From: an uncultured Prevotellaceae bacterium
GTDB taxonomy: Bacteria > Bacteroidota > Bacteroidia > Bacteroidales > Bacteroidaceae
Length of the DNA stretch: 64,000 nt
Assembly (NCBI GenBank): GCA_900316475.1
Contig: ONDA01000004.1
Location: 34,353-98,352, forward strand
Direction: 5' to 3'
Below, one piece after another: positions 16,508 through 23,218 of the stretch. Each line of letters begins with the position of its first letter. Positions within the stretch are counted from its first letter, which is position 1. Made by a program: the position numbers and the translations under genes. The notes under the pieces are model-generated. The model was given only the letters and a program-made list of their open reading frames with translations. It searched no databases and was not told where the DNA came from.

Positions 16508-16951
16508 ATGATACCTGATTCAGAGAATGTTGCTCGCGCGATTTTCTCGCCTAAGATGATTATCGAGGGTGAGATTCAGCCGGAGGCTTTCCGCCTACGT
16601 GCTTCTATTGGCGAAGAATACCTTTCTGTTATGCGAATGTCATTCCCATCCTGGCCCGAAGACATCAAAATGATTCCACAACGCAAAAACAGGAAACTTT
16701 ATGGCTTTGCAGAGATGAATGTAGGCGACATCAGGCATATACCACTAAAAAATGTGGAGTATGACGTTCGAGAATGTCCCCAAACAGCGATTGCCTCTCA
16801 TGCAGGAATATTCATAAGCATCAATGGCGAAAACCTAATTGGAGGAAAATCGCTTGGCACAACAGAGCCAGGAACAGAACAAGATTTCCTCATACTTGCT
16901 ATTCAAAGGGAACTTGTCGAAATAGCCCAAAAAGGTCTTTTCACGCTATAG
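16508..16951 (+). CDS. Uncharacterised cassette protein B, 147 aa
   Basis: Starts MIPDSENVARAIF at 16508. Soluble, no signal peptide. Recognisable features are a central KLYGFAEMNVGDIRHI segment and a C-terminal helix with EQDFLILAIQRELVEIAQ. No named family recognised. It follows protein A by 6 bp and is probably its partner. Twelve bases after the stop codon region begins the second copy of the DUF6078 gene tail. Function unknown. Confidence 0.7.
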   Translation: MIPDSENVARAIFSPKMIIEGEIQPEAFRLRASIGEEYLSVMRMSFPSWPEDIKMIPQRKNRKLYGFAEMNVGDIRHIPLKNVEYDVRECPQTAIASHAGIFISINGENLIGGKSLGTTEPGTEQDFLILAIQRELVEIAQKGLFTL

Positions 16952-16955
16952 CACT

Positions 16956-17004
16956 CACCGCTCCCGTCGCCTTCGACCGCTACGAAGAAGGGTATGAGTG
17001 GTGA
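16956..17004 (+). repeat. Right 49-bp direct repeat (detached DUF6078 gene tail)
   Basis: Encodes the same last 15 residues and stop codon as 15873-15921 but has no gene body upstream. It marks the far edge of the inserted cassette, 10 bp before the convergent ATPase gene ends. Confidence 0.95.
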
Positions 17005-17014
17005 TTATTGGGAA

Positions 17015-18139
17015 TCACCGCTGCGACAACAGCCAGAGGGCAAAGAACTTGTCATAGACTTCGTAGACGCCGAGGGTTGAGGTGACGAAATTCTTCTCTA
17101 ACAAGCCCTTGATGGCTGACTGTACGCTGCTCGAGGAAGGCAGACGGTATTTGCGGACAAAGGCAGAAGAGGTCACATTACGGGCTTTGCCCTCCTTGCA
17201 GATGGCTAACAACAGCTCCTTCTGTTTGGGCGGCAACTGAAATAGGAGCGACTGATATGTAAACTCATTGGAACGTAAGATGTTGGCGATGGCCGTCTCC
17301 ATCATCTGGTCGGTACACTCTGCACCCTGAGGTGTCAGCGAAAAGAACTCGTTCATGACCCGCTGAACATACCACGTCACGCCCTCAAAACGCTCATAGA
17401 CGCTAGAAACGACTGCCTCAGAGATATGCTTGCCAGACTCTTCGAAAAGATTCCTCGCAAAGGGAACGTATTTATCTAAGGGAATACTGCCGAGGCTCAT
17501 CATCGACGTACTTTGATAAAACGGACGCGAGGGACTGAAAAACATCTCACTCATCATGGTACGCTGGGAACCTGAGAAGATGAACTGGGCATTCCGGCAA
17601 TGCTGTACGTAAGTACGCAAAATAGCTTCCATATTCCCGCCGGCATAGCTACTTACGGTCTGGAACTCGTCGATAGCCACAATGCAAGGCTTATCGGCCT
17701 CACTGATATAATGGAAAATCTCATCAAGGGTTGTTCGCGGCTGGCGAACGTCACCAATCTCAACATTCCACGAGGGATTGCCGACAGCATCGAAACTGAT
17801 GCCCGTCCGTAGTGACGCCAGGAAATTGACAAAGCGCTGCGCAACCTTGACACCACGGGGACGCAAAGATGCAAGCATGGAAGCTCCCATCGCTGCCACC
17901 AACTCCTCAATGTTCTTGGTTGCATAGATGTCAATCAGAAACGTGTAGTACTTTCGCTCTATGTCGCGCTGGTGGAAGAGGTTCTCTATCAGTCCGGTTT
18001 TGCCAATACGACGAGGCGCCACCAACGCCACATTATTCCCATTAACGAGCAAGCGCTTCAACTCCGAGGTCTCCCCCACCCGGTCGCAGAAATACTTCGG
18101 CGACTCATAGCCATACAATATAAACGGATTGTTTATCAT
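17015..18139 (-). CDS. AAA/STAND-type ATPase of the AAA_14/archaeal ATPase kind
   Basis: 374 aa. Starts MINNPFILYGYESPKYFCDRVGET. Walker A is at about residue 41 (APRRIGKTGL), Walker B near 150 (CIVAIDEFQ), and a sensor-like FSGSQR follows. The C-terminal ~90 residues form a winged-helix-like end (VRKYRLPSSSSVQSAIKGLLEKNFV). Proteins of this type are common, often lineage-expanded and poorly characterised in Prevotella and Bacteroides; some associate with DNA or toxin-like systems. It has its own promoter at 18173-18180 and is divergent from a truncated paralogue at 18345-18873. Confidence 0.85.
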   Translation of the reverse strand: MINNPFILYGYESPKYFCDRVGETSELKRLLVNGNNVALVAPRRIGKTGLIENLFHQRDIERKYYTFLIDIYATKNIEELVAAMGASMLASLRPRGVKVAQRFVNFLASLRTGISFDAVGNPSWNVEIGDVRQPRTTLDEIFHYISEADKPCIVAIDEFQTVSSYAGGNMEAILRTYVQHCRNAQFIFSGSQRTMMSEMFFSPSRPFYQSTSMMSLGSIPLDKYVPFARNLFEESGKHISEAVVSSVYERFEGVTWYVQRVMNEFFSLTPQGAECTDQMMETAIANILRSNEFTYQSLLFQLPPKQKELLLAICKEGKARNVTSSAFVRKYRLPSSSSVQSAIKGLLEKNFVTSTLGVYEVYDKFFALWLLSQR

Positions 18140-18172
18140 ACCTAAATTTATATACTCTCACAATTGCCACAG

Positions 18173-18180
18173 CAAAGATA
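18173..18180 (-). promoter_or_regulatory. -7 box of the ATPase gene
   Basis: Minus strand TATCTTTG, 33 bp before the ATG at 18139. Confidence 0.6.
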
Positions 18181-18271
18181 ATTATTATACTTCAATTATC
18201 ATACTATAATAATCATCTTATAATAATAATTAACTAAACCGCTATGAAGGAAACGGGCGAAATGGTAAATT

Positions 18272-18325
18272 ATCCTAAATAGGATTATCCTAATTTGGAT
18301 AATTGCTGCAAAAATACTATCTTTG
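18272..18325 (+). promoter_or_regulatory. Promoter with two overlapping palindromes ahead of the truncated ATPase
   Basis: TATCTTTG at 18318-18325 forms the -7 box. Just upstream lie ATCCTAAATAGGAT (18272-18285, perfect) and ATTATCC-6-GGATAAT (18284-18303), the latter covering the -33 position. They look like operators; the regulator is unknown. Confidence 0.55.
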
Positions 18326-18344
18326 CCCTCAAAATAAGGAAGAT

Positions 18345-18873
18345 ATGGACAATCCGTTTGTAACAAAAGGCTATGCAGGCCCGGAGTATTTCTGCGACAG
18401 AGTAAAAGAAACACAGCAATTGGTGGAACTGACGACCAATGGAAACAACATGGCGCTCATTTCGCCACGTCGTGGTAGAGGAAGTCTACAAGCGTTTTGA
18501 CGCTGTCACATCTTGCTTACAGAGAGTACACAATGTTCTGTTTTTAAAGACGCCATCAGGTCAATGTTGTACGACAGACATGGTAGATGGAGCTGTGACA
18601 TATATTCTCGACATGTTCACAGAGACTTATGTCGATCTGCTCGACAGGATTCCGGAGAAACAGCGTGAGGTATTTATAGCCATAGCCCGTGAAGGCCAAG
18701 CCAAAGCCATCACAGGCAAAGCCTTCATCAAGAAGTACCATCTCCAGACTGTCAGCGTCATCACAGCTGCCATCCGCGGACTACTTGAAAAAGATTTAAT
18801 TACGGTAGACAAAGGAGTATATACCATCTACGACCCCTTCTTCGCCCTCTGGCTCCAACGGAATATCACTTAG
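18345..18873 (+). pseudogene. Truncated AAA ATPase paralogue with internal deletion
   Basis: The first 46 codons (MDNPFVTKGYAGPEYFCDRVKET...SPRRG) match the start of the neighbouring ATPase up to the middle of Walker A. The sequence then continues, in another frame, with VEEVYKRFDAVTSCLQRV..., matching that protein from about residue 248 to its end (YDPFFALWLQ). About 600 bp encoding Walker B and the sensor are missing and the frame is shifted, with a stop at 18500. The promoter is intact. The last 8 bp overlap the ksgA 3' end. Confidence 0.85.
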
Positions 18874-19846
18874 ACTCTTGGCTCAACTCTGCCGCCACAA
18901 GATTCGTCAGTTCGACGAACTGGGGGATGGTGAGCTGCTCGGGACGGAGCGTGAGAAGTGAAGAGTGAAGAGTAAAGAGTGAAGAATCTTTGTCTAACAG
19001 CTGGCGCAGCGAGACGCGGAGCATCTTGCGGCGCTGGTTGAAGACGGTCTTGACGACACGGCGGAAGAGGGGCCAGTCGCAGCCGAGGTCGGTCACCTGG
19101 TTGCGCGTCATGCGGATGACGGCACTCTGCACCTTGGGCGGCGGATTGAAGACACCCGGCTCGACGGTGAAGAGATACTCCACGTCGTACCACGCCTGAA
19201 TGAGTACCGAAAGGATGCCGTACTGCTTGTTGCCGGGCTGCGCTGCCATGCGGACGGCCACCTCGTGCTGTATCATACCCGTACAGCAGGGTATCAGCTC
19301 CTTGTTGTCGAGCATCTTGAAGAAAATCTGCGACGAGATGTCGTAAGGGTAATTGCCCGTCAGCACGAACGGCTGACCGCTGAAGACCTCGGTGAGGTCC
19401 ATACGGAGGAAGTCGCCGGAGATAATCGCCCGGTCTTTTAGAGGTTCGTTTTTTCGAGGTACTTTTTTTCGAGGTACGAGGTACGAGGTGCGAGGTACGA
19501 GATTACCTTCACCCGAAGAGGCCGCCGCAGAAGTATTCTCGTACCTCGTACCTCGTACCTCGCACCTCGATTCCTCTTCCTCGCACCTCGAAATCTCCTC
19601 CTCGCCCCCCGAGAACTCAGGGAATTTCTCTTTCAGATACGCCACACTCTCGCGATCAATCTCGACAACTTTCAGCGGACGGGGCTTCTCGGTGAGGAAC
19701 TGCGTCATGACACCCATACCCGGTCCCACCTCCAAGACGGGCAGGTCGGCAAACGGCGCATCAACGGTGTCAGCTATGCGCTTGGCGATATTCAAGTCAA
19801 CAAGGAAGTGCTGACCAAGGTTCTTTTTAGGGCGGACTTGTTTCAT
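18866..19846 (-). CDS. ksgA: 16S rRNA dimethyladenosine transferase with two repeat-encoded inserts
   Basis: 326 aa; the family is usually about 260-275 aa. KsgA dimethylates two adjacent adenines near the 3' end of 16S rRNA late in 30S assembly. Visible motifs: PKKNLGQHFL at the start, VLEVGPGMGVMTQFL (SAM site), and LTGNYPYDISS (the catalytic NLPY-like motif). The extra length comes from about 50 residues at roughly 84-136, encoded by inverted TACGAGG-type heptamer arrays, and from about 10 residues near 286-296 encoded by GAAGAGT heptamers. Both fall at loop positions, so activity is probably kept. The start codon is 5 bp from its -7 box, so the mRNA is likely leaderless. Confidence 0.93.
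   Translation of the reverse strand: MKQVRPKKNLGQHFLVDLNIAKRIADTVDAPFADLPVLEVGPGMGVMTQFLTEKPRPLKVVEIDRESVAYLKEKFPEFSGGEEEISRCEEEESRCEVRGTRYENTSAAASSGEGNLVPRTSYLVPRKKVPRKNEPLKDRAIISGDFLRMDLTEVFSGQPFVLTGNYPYDISSQIFFKMLDNKELIPCCTGMIQHEVAVRMAAQPGNKQYGILSVLIQAWYDVEYLFTVEPGVFNPPPKVQSAVIRMTRNQVTDLGCDWPLFRRVVKTVFNQRRKMLRVSLRQLLDKDSSLFTLHSSLLTLRPEQLTIPQFVELTNLVAAELSQESK
18954..18988 (-). repeat. GAAGAGT heptamer array in ksgA
   Basis: Four tandem 7-bp units (GAAGAGT, one AAAGAGT) end in GAAGAAT on the plus strand, in frame within the ksgA C-terminal region. Confidence 0.85.
19454..19590. repeat. Inverted TACGAGG heptamer arrays in ksgA
   Basis: The left arm (19470-19502) has GAGGTAC/GAGGTGC units. 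The right arm (19538-19570) has the reverse complement. The arms are separated by about 35 bp, so RNA or DNA could fold back. Both are translated within ksgA (CEVRGTRYE, LVPRTSYLVPR). Confidence 0.9.
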
Positions 19847-19851
19847 GGGTG

Positions 19852-19859
19852 CAAAGTTA
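19852..19859 (-). promoter_or_regulatory. -7 box of ksgA (leaderless)
   Basis: Minus strand TAACTTTG. Only 5 bp separate it from the ksgA ATG, so transcription probably starts at or next to the start codon. Confidence 0.65.
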
Positions 19860-19903
19860 CGAAATATTTCTTAATTCTTAACCTCTGTTTCCAAATTATT
19901 TAT

Positions 19904-19911
19904 TACCTTTG
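19904..19911 (+). promoter_or_regulatory. -7 box of the flippase-like gene (leaderless)
   Basis: TACCTTTG, with 5 bp to the ATG at 19917, mirroring the divergent ksgA promoter. Confidence 0.65.
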
Positions 19912-19916
19912 CACCA

Positions 19917-21020
19917 ATGGAAAAGAAATCCATAGGCACAAATCTGCTGAAAATAGCATTGCCGCTCCTGCTCGGCGGGGCTATCCTCTATTGGATGTAC
20001 CGCGACTTCGACTTCAGGACGGTGGGACACGTCATGCTCCACAACATGAACTGGACGTGGATGCTGCTGTCGTTCCCCTTCGGCATCCTGGCTCAGATGA
20101 TACGCGGCTGGCGGTGGAAGCAGACGCTGGAACCGATTTTAGAGGAGAGAGGAGAGAGGAGAGAGGAGAGAGAATACTCTAAAGGCGGTGTACGGTCGTC
20201 CGTATGCGTCAACGCCGTTTTCCTGAGCTACGCCGTCTCGCTGATTATCCCCCGTATCGGCGAGTTCACCCGCTGCGGCGTGCTGAAGCGCTGGGAGGAC
20301 ATCTCGTTCTCGAAGGCACTGGGCACCGTCGTCACCGAGCGCGCCGTAGACACCATTGTCGTCATGCTGTATTCGGGACTTATCCTGCTGATAGAGATGA
20401 GCGTCTTCGGCTCTTTCTTCCGCAAGACGGGCACATCGATAGACCGCATACTCAGCAGTTTCTCGCTGACGGGCTACCTGGTGACAGCCGTCTGTGGCGT
20501 GGCCGCGCTCATACTGCTCCACCTGCTACTGAAGAACCTGTCTATTTATAATAAGGTGAAAACGACGCTCAGCGGCATCTGGGAGGGTGTGCTCTCCCTG
20601 CGTGGCGTCAAGGACCTGCCGCTCTACCTGCTGTTCTCAATAGGCATCTGGGTGTGCTACTTCCTGCACTACTACCTGACGTTCTTCTGCTTCGACTTCA
20701 CGGCAGACCTCGGCATCGGCTGTGCGCTGGTGTCGTTCGTCGTGGCCAACTTCGCCGTCATCGTGCCGACGCCCAACGGTGCCGGTCCGTGGCATTTCGC
20801 CATCAAGACGATGCTCATCCTCTACGGTGTACAGGACGAGCAGGCTCTCTTCTTCGTACTCATCGTCCACACCGTGCAGACGCTGCTGGTGGTCGCCTTG
20901 GGCATCTACGCCTGGGGGGCACTGTTGTTTTCGAGGAGGAGGAGTTTAGAGGAGAGAGGAGAGAGGAGAGAGGAGAGAGATTACTCCAGAATCAGAGAGA
21001 GGAGAGAGGAGAGAGATTAG
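19917..21020 (+). CDS. Flippase-like membrane protein (LPG synthase TM/UPF0104 family)
   Basis: 367 aa with about eight transmembrane segments. Family features are the GGAILYWMYRDFDF opening, AVFLSYAVSLIIPRIGEFTRCGVL and the PTPNGAGPWHFAIK segment in the C-terminal half. Members are related to the membrane part of lysylphosphatidylglycerol synthase and may move lipids or lipid-linked sugars; the exact role is unknown. Two regions are made of heptamer repeats: residues ~74-87 (ERGERREERE) between TM2 and TM3, and the last ~25 residues, so the natural C-terminus has been replaced by an Arg/Glu tail. Confidence 0.88.
   Translation: MEKKSIGTNLLKIALPLLLGGAILYWMYRDFDFRTVGHVMLHNMNWTWMLLSFPFGILAQMIRGWRWKQTLEPILEERGERREEREYSKGGVRSSVCVNAVFLSYAVSLIIPRIGEFTRCGVLKRWEDISFSKALGTVVTERAVDTIVVMLYSGLILLIEMSVFGSFFRKTGTSIDRILSSFSLTGYLVTAVCGVAALILLHLLLKNLSIYNKVKTTLSGIWEGVLSLRGVKDLPLYLLFSIGIWVCYFLHYYLTFFCFDFTADLGIGCALVSFVVANFAVIVPTPNGAGPWHFAIKTMLILYGVQDEQALFFVLIVHTVQTLLVVALGIYAWGALLFSRRRSLEERGERREERDYSRIRERREERD
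20137..20177 (+). repeat. 41-bp heptamer element, copy 1 (in flippase gene)
   Basis: Flank TTTTAGAGG, then AGAGAGG units, then AGAGAGAATAC. Identical over 41 bp to 34332-34372 and 21469-21509 (both on the other strand). Confidence 0.95.
20945..21018 (+). repeat. Two heptamer arrays at the 3' end of the flippase gene
   Basis: The first (20945-20984) has the TTTAGAGG start but ends in GATTAC. The second (20993-21018) follows after a short gap and supplies the stop codon. Confidence 0.9.
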
Positions 21021-21055
21021 TTTTTCCCGTATTATATTCTATCAAACAACGTATT

Positions 21056-21436
21056 ATGGCTAACGATTTCTTTTACAAAAAAGTAGAGGCATACAAGAAG
21101 GCAAAAACTTTTATCATCTACGTATATTCTTTGGTCCAGAAATTTCCTGCATACGAGCAATACGCCATCTGCGACCAAATTAGGAGATCAGCTGTTTCTA
21201 TACCTTCAAATATTGCCGAGGGACTGGGGCGAATGTCCATCAAGGAAAGAATCCACTTTCTCGAAATAGCATACGGTTCTCTCACGGAAGTAACATGCCA
21301 GTTGGATATCGCCCAGTCATTAGGATATATAACAGACGAAGAACTAAAAACAGCAGAAGACATGTCTATAGAAGTAGGCAGAATAATGTCTGGACTCAGA
21401 AAGTCACTGATTGACAAACAAAATAACTGTTACTAA
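21056..21436 (+). CDS. Four-helix-bundle protein (23S rRNA intervening-sequence type)
   Basis: 126 aa from the ATG at 21056 (MANDFFYKKVEAYKKAKTF). Hallmark residues QIRRSAVSIPSNIAEGLGR and FLEIAYGSLTEVTCQL place it in the IVS/S23 four-helix-bundle family. Members occur inside 23S rRNA intervening sequences or as stand-alone genes, often near mobile or variable DNA; a function in nucleic-acid binding is suspected but unproven. The gene is much more AT-rich than its neighbours and is bracketed by heptamer arrays in inverted orientation (20945-21018 and 21469-21509), which suggests recent insertion as a unit. Confidence 0.9.
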   Translation: MANDFFYKKVEAYKKAKTFIIYVYSLVQKFPAYEQYAICDQIRRSAVSIPSNIAEGLGRMSIKERIHFLEIAYGSLTEVTCQLDIAQSLGYITDEELKTAEDMSIEVGRIMSGLRKSLIDKQNNCY

Positions 21437-21468
21437 CTGCAGGACAGTGAAGACGAGCCGCAGCAGGA

Positions 21469-21509
21469 GTATTCTCTCTCCTCTCTCCTCTCTCCTCTCT
21501 CCTCTAAAA
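21469..21509 (-). repeat. 41-bp heptamer element, copy 2 (before pepD)
   Basis: Identical to 20137-20177 in reverse orientation. It ends 11 bp before the pepD start codon and may affect its translation initiation region. Confidence 0.95.
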
Positions 21510-21520
21510 CAAAAAAAACT

Positions 21521-22984
21521 ATGAACAACGACATTCAAAACCTACAGCCGCAGTGCATTTGGAAAAACTTCTATGCACTGACACAGGTGCCCCGCCCAAG
21601 CGGACACTTAGAGAAAATACAGCAGTTCCTGCTGGAGTTTGGCAAACAGGCTGGCGTAGAGGCGTTTAAGGACCCCGCCGGCAACATCGTGTTCCGCAAA
21701 CCCGCCACACCGGGCATGGAGAACCGCAAGGGTATCATCCTGCAGGCTCACATGGACATGGTGCCGCAGAAGACACCGGAGTCTACCCACAACTTCGAGA
21801 CCGACCCCATCGAACCGTGGATCGACGGCGAATGGGTGAAGGCTAAGGGCACGACACTCGGTGCCGACAACGGACTGGGCGTAGCCTCGATCATGGCCAT
21901 CATGGAGGCTAAGGACATGCAGCACGGTCCCATCGACGCCCTCATCACAGCCGACGAAGAGACGGGCATGTACGGTGCCAACGACCTGCCAGAGGGCGAA
22001 CTGCAGGGCGACATCCTGCTGAACCTCGACTCCGAACACTGGGGGAAGTTCGTCATCGGAAGTGCCGGCGGCATTGACGTCACCGCCACATTAGACTATA
22101 AAGAGGTGGAGACCGACGCTGATGATGCCGCCATACGCGTCACCGTCAAGGGACTGCGCGGCGGACACTCCGGTCTGGAGATCCACGAAGGACGCGGCAA
22201 TGCCAACAAACTGCTGGTGCGCATCGTCCGCGAGGCCATCGAGGAACTGGATGCCCGCCTGGCCACATGGCAGGGCGGCAACATGCGCAACGCCATCCCC
22301 TTCAAGGCAGAGGCCGTGCTGACACTGCCGAAGGAGAACGCCGACGCCCTGAAGGAGCTCTGCGCCGACTGGCAGGAGGACTTCCGCGACGAGTACAAGC
22401 AGATTGAGACCTTAGGCATCGAGGTGCTGGCAGAGGACGTGGAGACACCGAAGACGGAGGTGCCCGTGGAGATCCAGGACAACCTCATCGACGCTATCTA
22501 CGCCTGCCACGACGGTGTCATCCGCATGATTCCCTCCTACCCCGACGTCGTCGAGACTTCCTCGAACCTCGCCATCATCAACATCGGCGACGGCAAGGCC
22601 AGCATCAAGATCCTGGCTCGCTCCAGCCGCGAGGATATGAAAGACTACGTGGTGAAGACGATGGAGAGCTGCTTCAATATGGCTGGCATGAAGGTAGAGA
22701 CCGCCGGCAGCTACGGCGGCTGGGACCCGAACCCCGACTCCGAAATCCTGCACCTGCTGCTCCGCGAGTACAAGGAGCTGTTCGGCCAGGACGGCATCAT
22801 CCAGGTAGACCATGCCGGTCTGGAGTGCTCCGTCATCCTCGGCAAGTACCCGCACCTCGACGTCGTCAGCCTCGGACCGACGATGAAGTCGCCGCACACC
22901 ACGACCGAGCGCGCCCTCATAGCCACCGTCGACCCCTTCTGGCAGCTGCTGAAGAAGACGCTGGAAGACATTCCTGCTAAATAA
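21521..22984 (+). CDS. pepD: Aminoacyl-histidine dipeptidase (M20 family)
   Basis: 487 aa. Cytosolic metallopeptidase that hydrolyses Xaa-His dipeptides (carnosinase-like). Metal ligands and catalytic residues are visible in QAHMDMVPQK (His80 region), GADNGLGVA (bridging Asp) and ADEETGMYGA (Glu catalytic/metal). The late GLECSVILGKYP and KSPHTTTER segments match the second catalytic lobe. Length fits PepD (about 485 aa). Single gene ending at a strong terminator (22988-23027). The start MNNDIQNLQPQ follows a short A-rich stretch. Confidence 0.95.
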   Translation: MNNDIQNLQPQCIWKNFYALTQVPRPSGHLEKIQQFLLEFGKQAGVEAFKDPAGNIVFRKPATPGMENRKGIILQAHMDMVPQKTPESTHNFETDPIEPWIDGEWVKAKGTTLGADNGLGVASIMAIMEAKDMQHGPIDALITADEETGMYGANDLPEGELQGDILLNLDSEHWGKFVIGSAGGIDVTATLDYKEVETDADDAAIRVTVKGLRGGHSGLEIHEGRGNANKLLVRIVREAIEELDARLATWQGGNMRNAIPFKAEAVLTLPKENADALKELCADWQEDFRDEYKQIETLGIEVLAEDVETPKTEVPVEIQDNLIDAIYACHDGVIRMIPSYPDVVETSSNLAIINIGDGKASIKILARSSREDMKDYVVKTMESCFNMAGMKVETAGSYGGWDPNPDSEILHLLLREYKELFGQDGIIQVDHAGLECSVILGKYPHLDVVSLGPTMKSPHTTTERALIATVDPFWQLLKKTLEDIPAK

Positions 22985-22987
22985 ACG

Positions 22988-23027
22988 AAAAAAATCCGTA
23001 GAATCAGTTTGTTCTACGGATTTTTTT
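22988..23027 (+). terminator. pepD terminator
   Basis: 12-bp stem AAATCCGTAGAA/TTCTACGGATTT with an 8-nt loop and a T-run. Confidence 0.92.
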
Positions 23028-23029
23028 CT

Positions 23030-23037
23030 TATCTTTG
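23030..23037 (+). promoter_or_regulatory. -7 box of the corA promoter
   Basis: TATCTTTG directly after the pepD terminator T-run. It predicts a leader of about 175 nt for corA. Confidence 0.65.
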
Positions 23038-23067
23038 CACCCGATAAACCAAATTAGTAACAAAATT

Positions 23068-23103
23068 ATGGACGATTACCCGGCGGATAGTAACAAACGT
23101 TAG
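23068..23103 (+). CDS. Putative 11-codon leader peptide upstream of corA
   Basis: ATG...TAG encoding MDDYPADSNKR, starting about 25 nt after the predicted transcription start. It is rich in Asp/Pro codons, as in leader peptides that sense low Mg2+ ahead of Mg transporter genes in enterobacteria. Expression and function are inference only. Confidence 0.25.
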   Translation: MDDYPADSNKR

Positions 23104-23150
23104 GCCAGGGGATGGCGAGCAAAGCTGCTAATCCCTTTGCCGCTAAACAA

Positions 23151-23205
23151 TTCTCGTACCTCGTACCACGTACCTCGTACCACGTACCTCGTACCTCGAA
23201 AAAGA
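23151..23205 (+). repeat. TACGAGG-type heptamer array in the corA leader
   Basis: Begins TTCTCGTACC and ends CCTCGAAAAAG, with alternating CTCGTAC and CACGTAC units. The flanks match the array in ksgA. It ends 14 bp before the corA ATG. Confidence 0.9.
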
Positions 23206-23218
23206 AAGGATTAGCACA

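Noticed and set aside
18303-18344. Upstream TTG start for the truncated ATPase
   Set aside because: It lies before the transcription start implied by the TATCTTTG box at 18318-18325; the paralogue begins at MDNPF.
20654-21055. N-terminal extension of the IVS-type protein to 260 aa
   Set aside because: The upstream part is the flippase gene in another frame; the family starts at MANDFFYKKVEAYKKAK.
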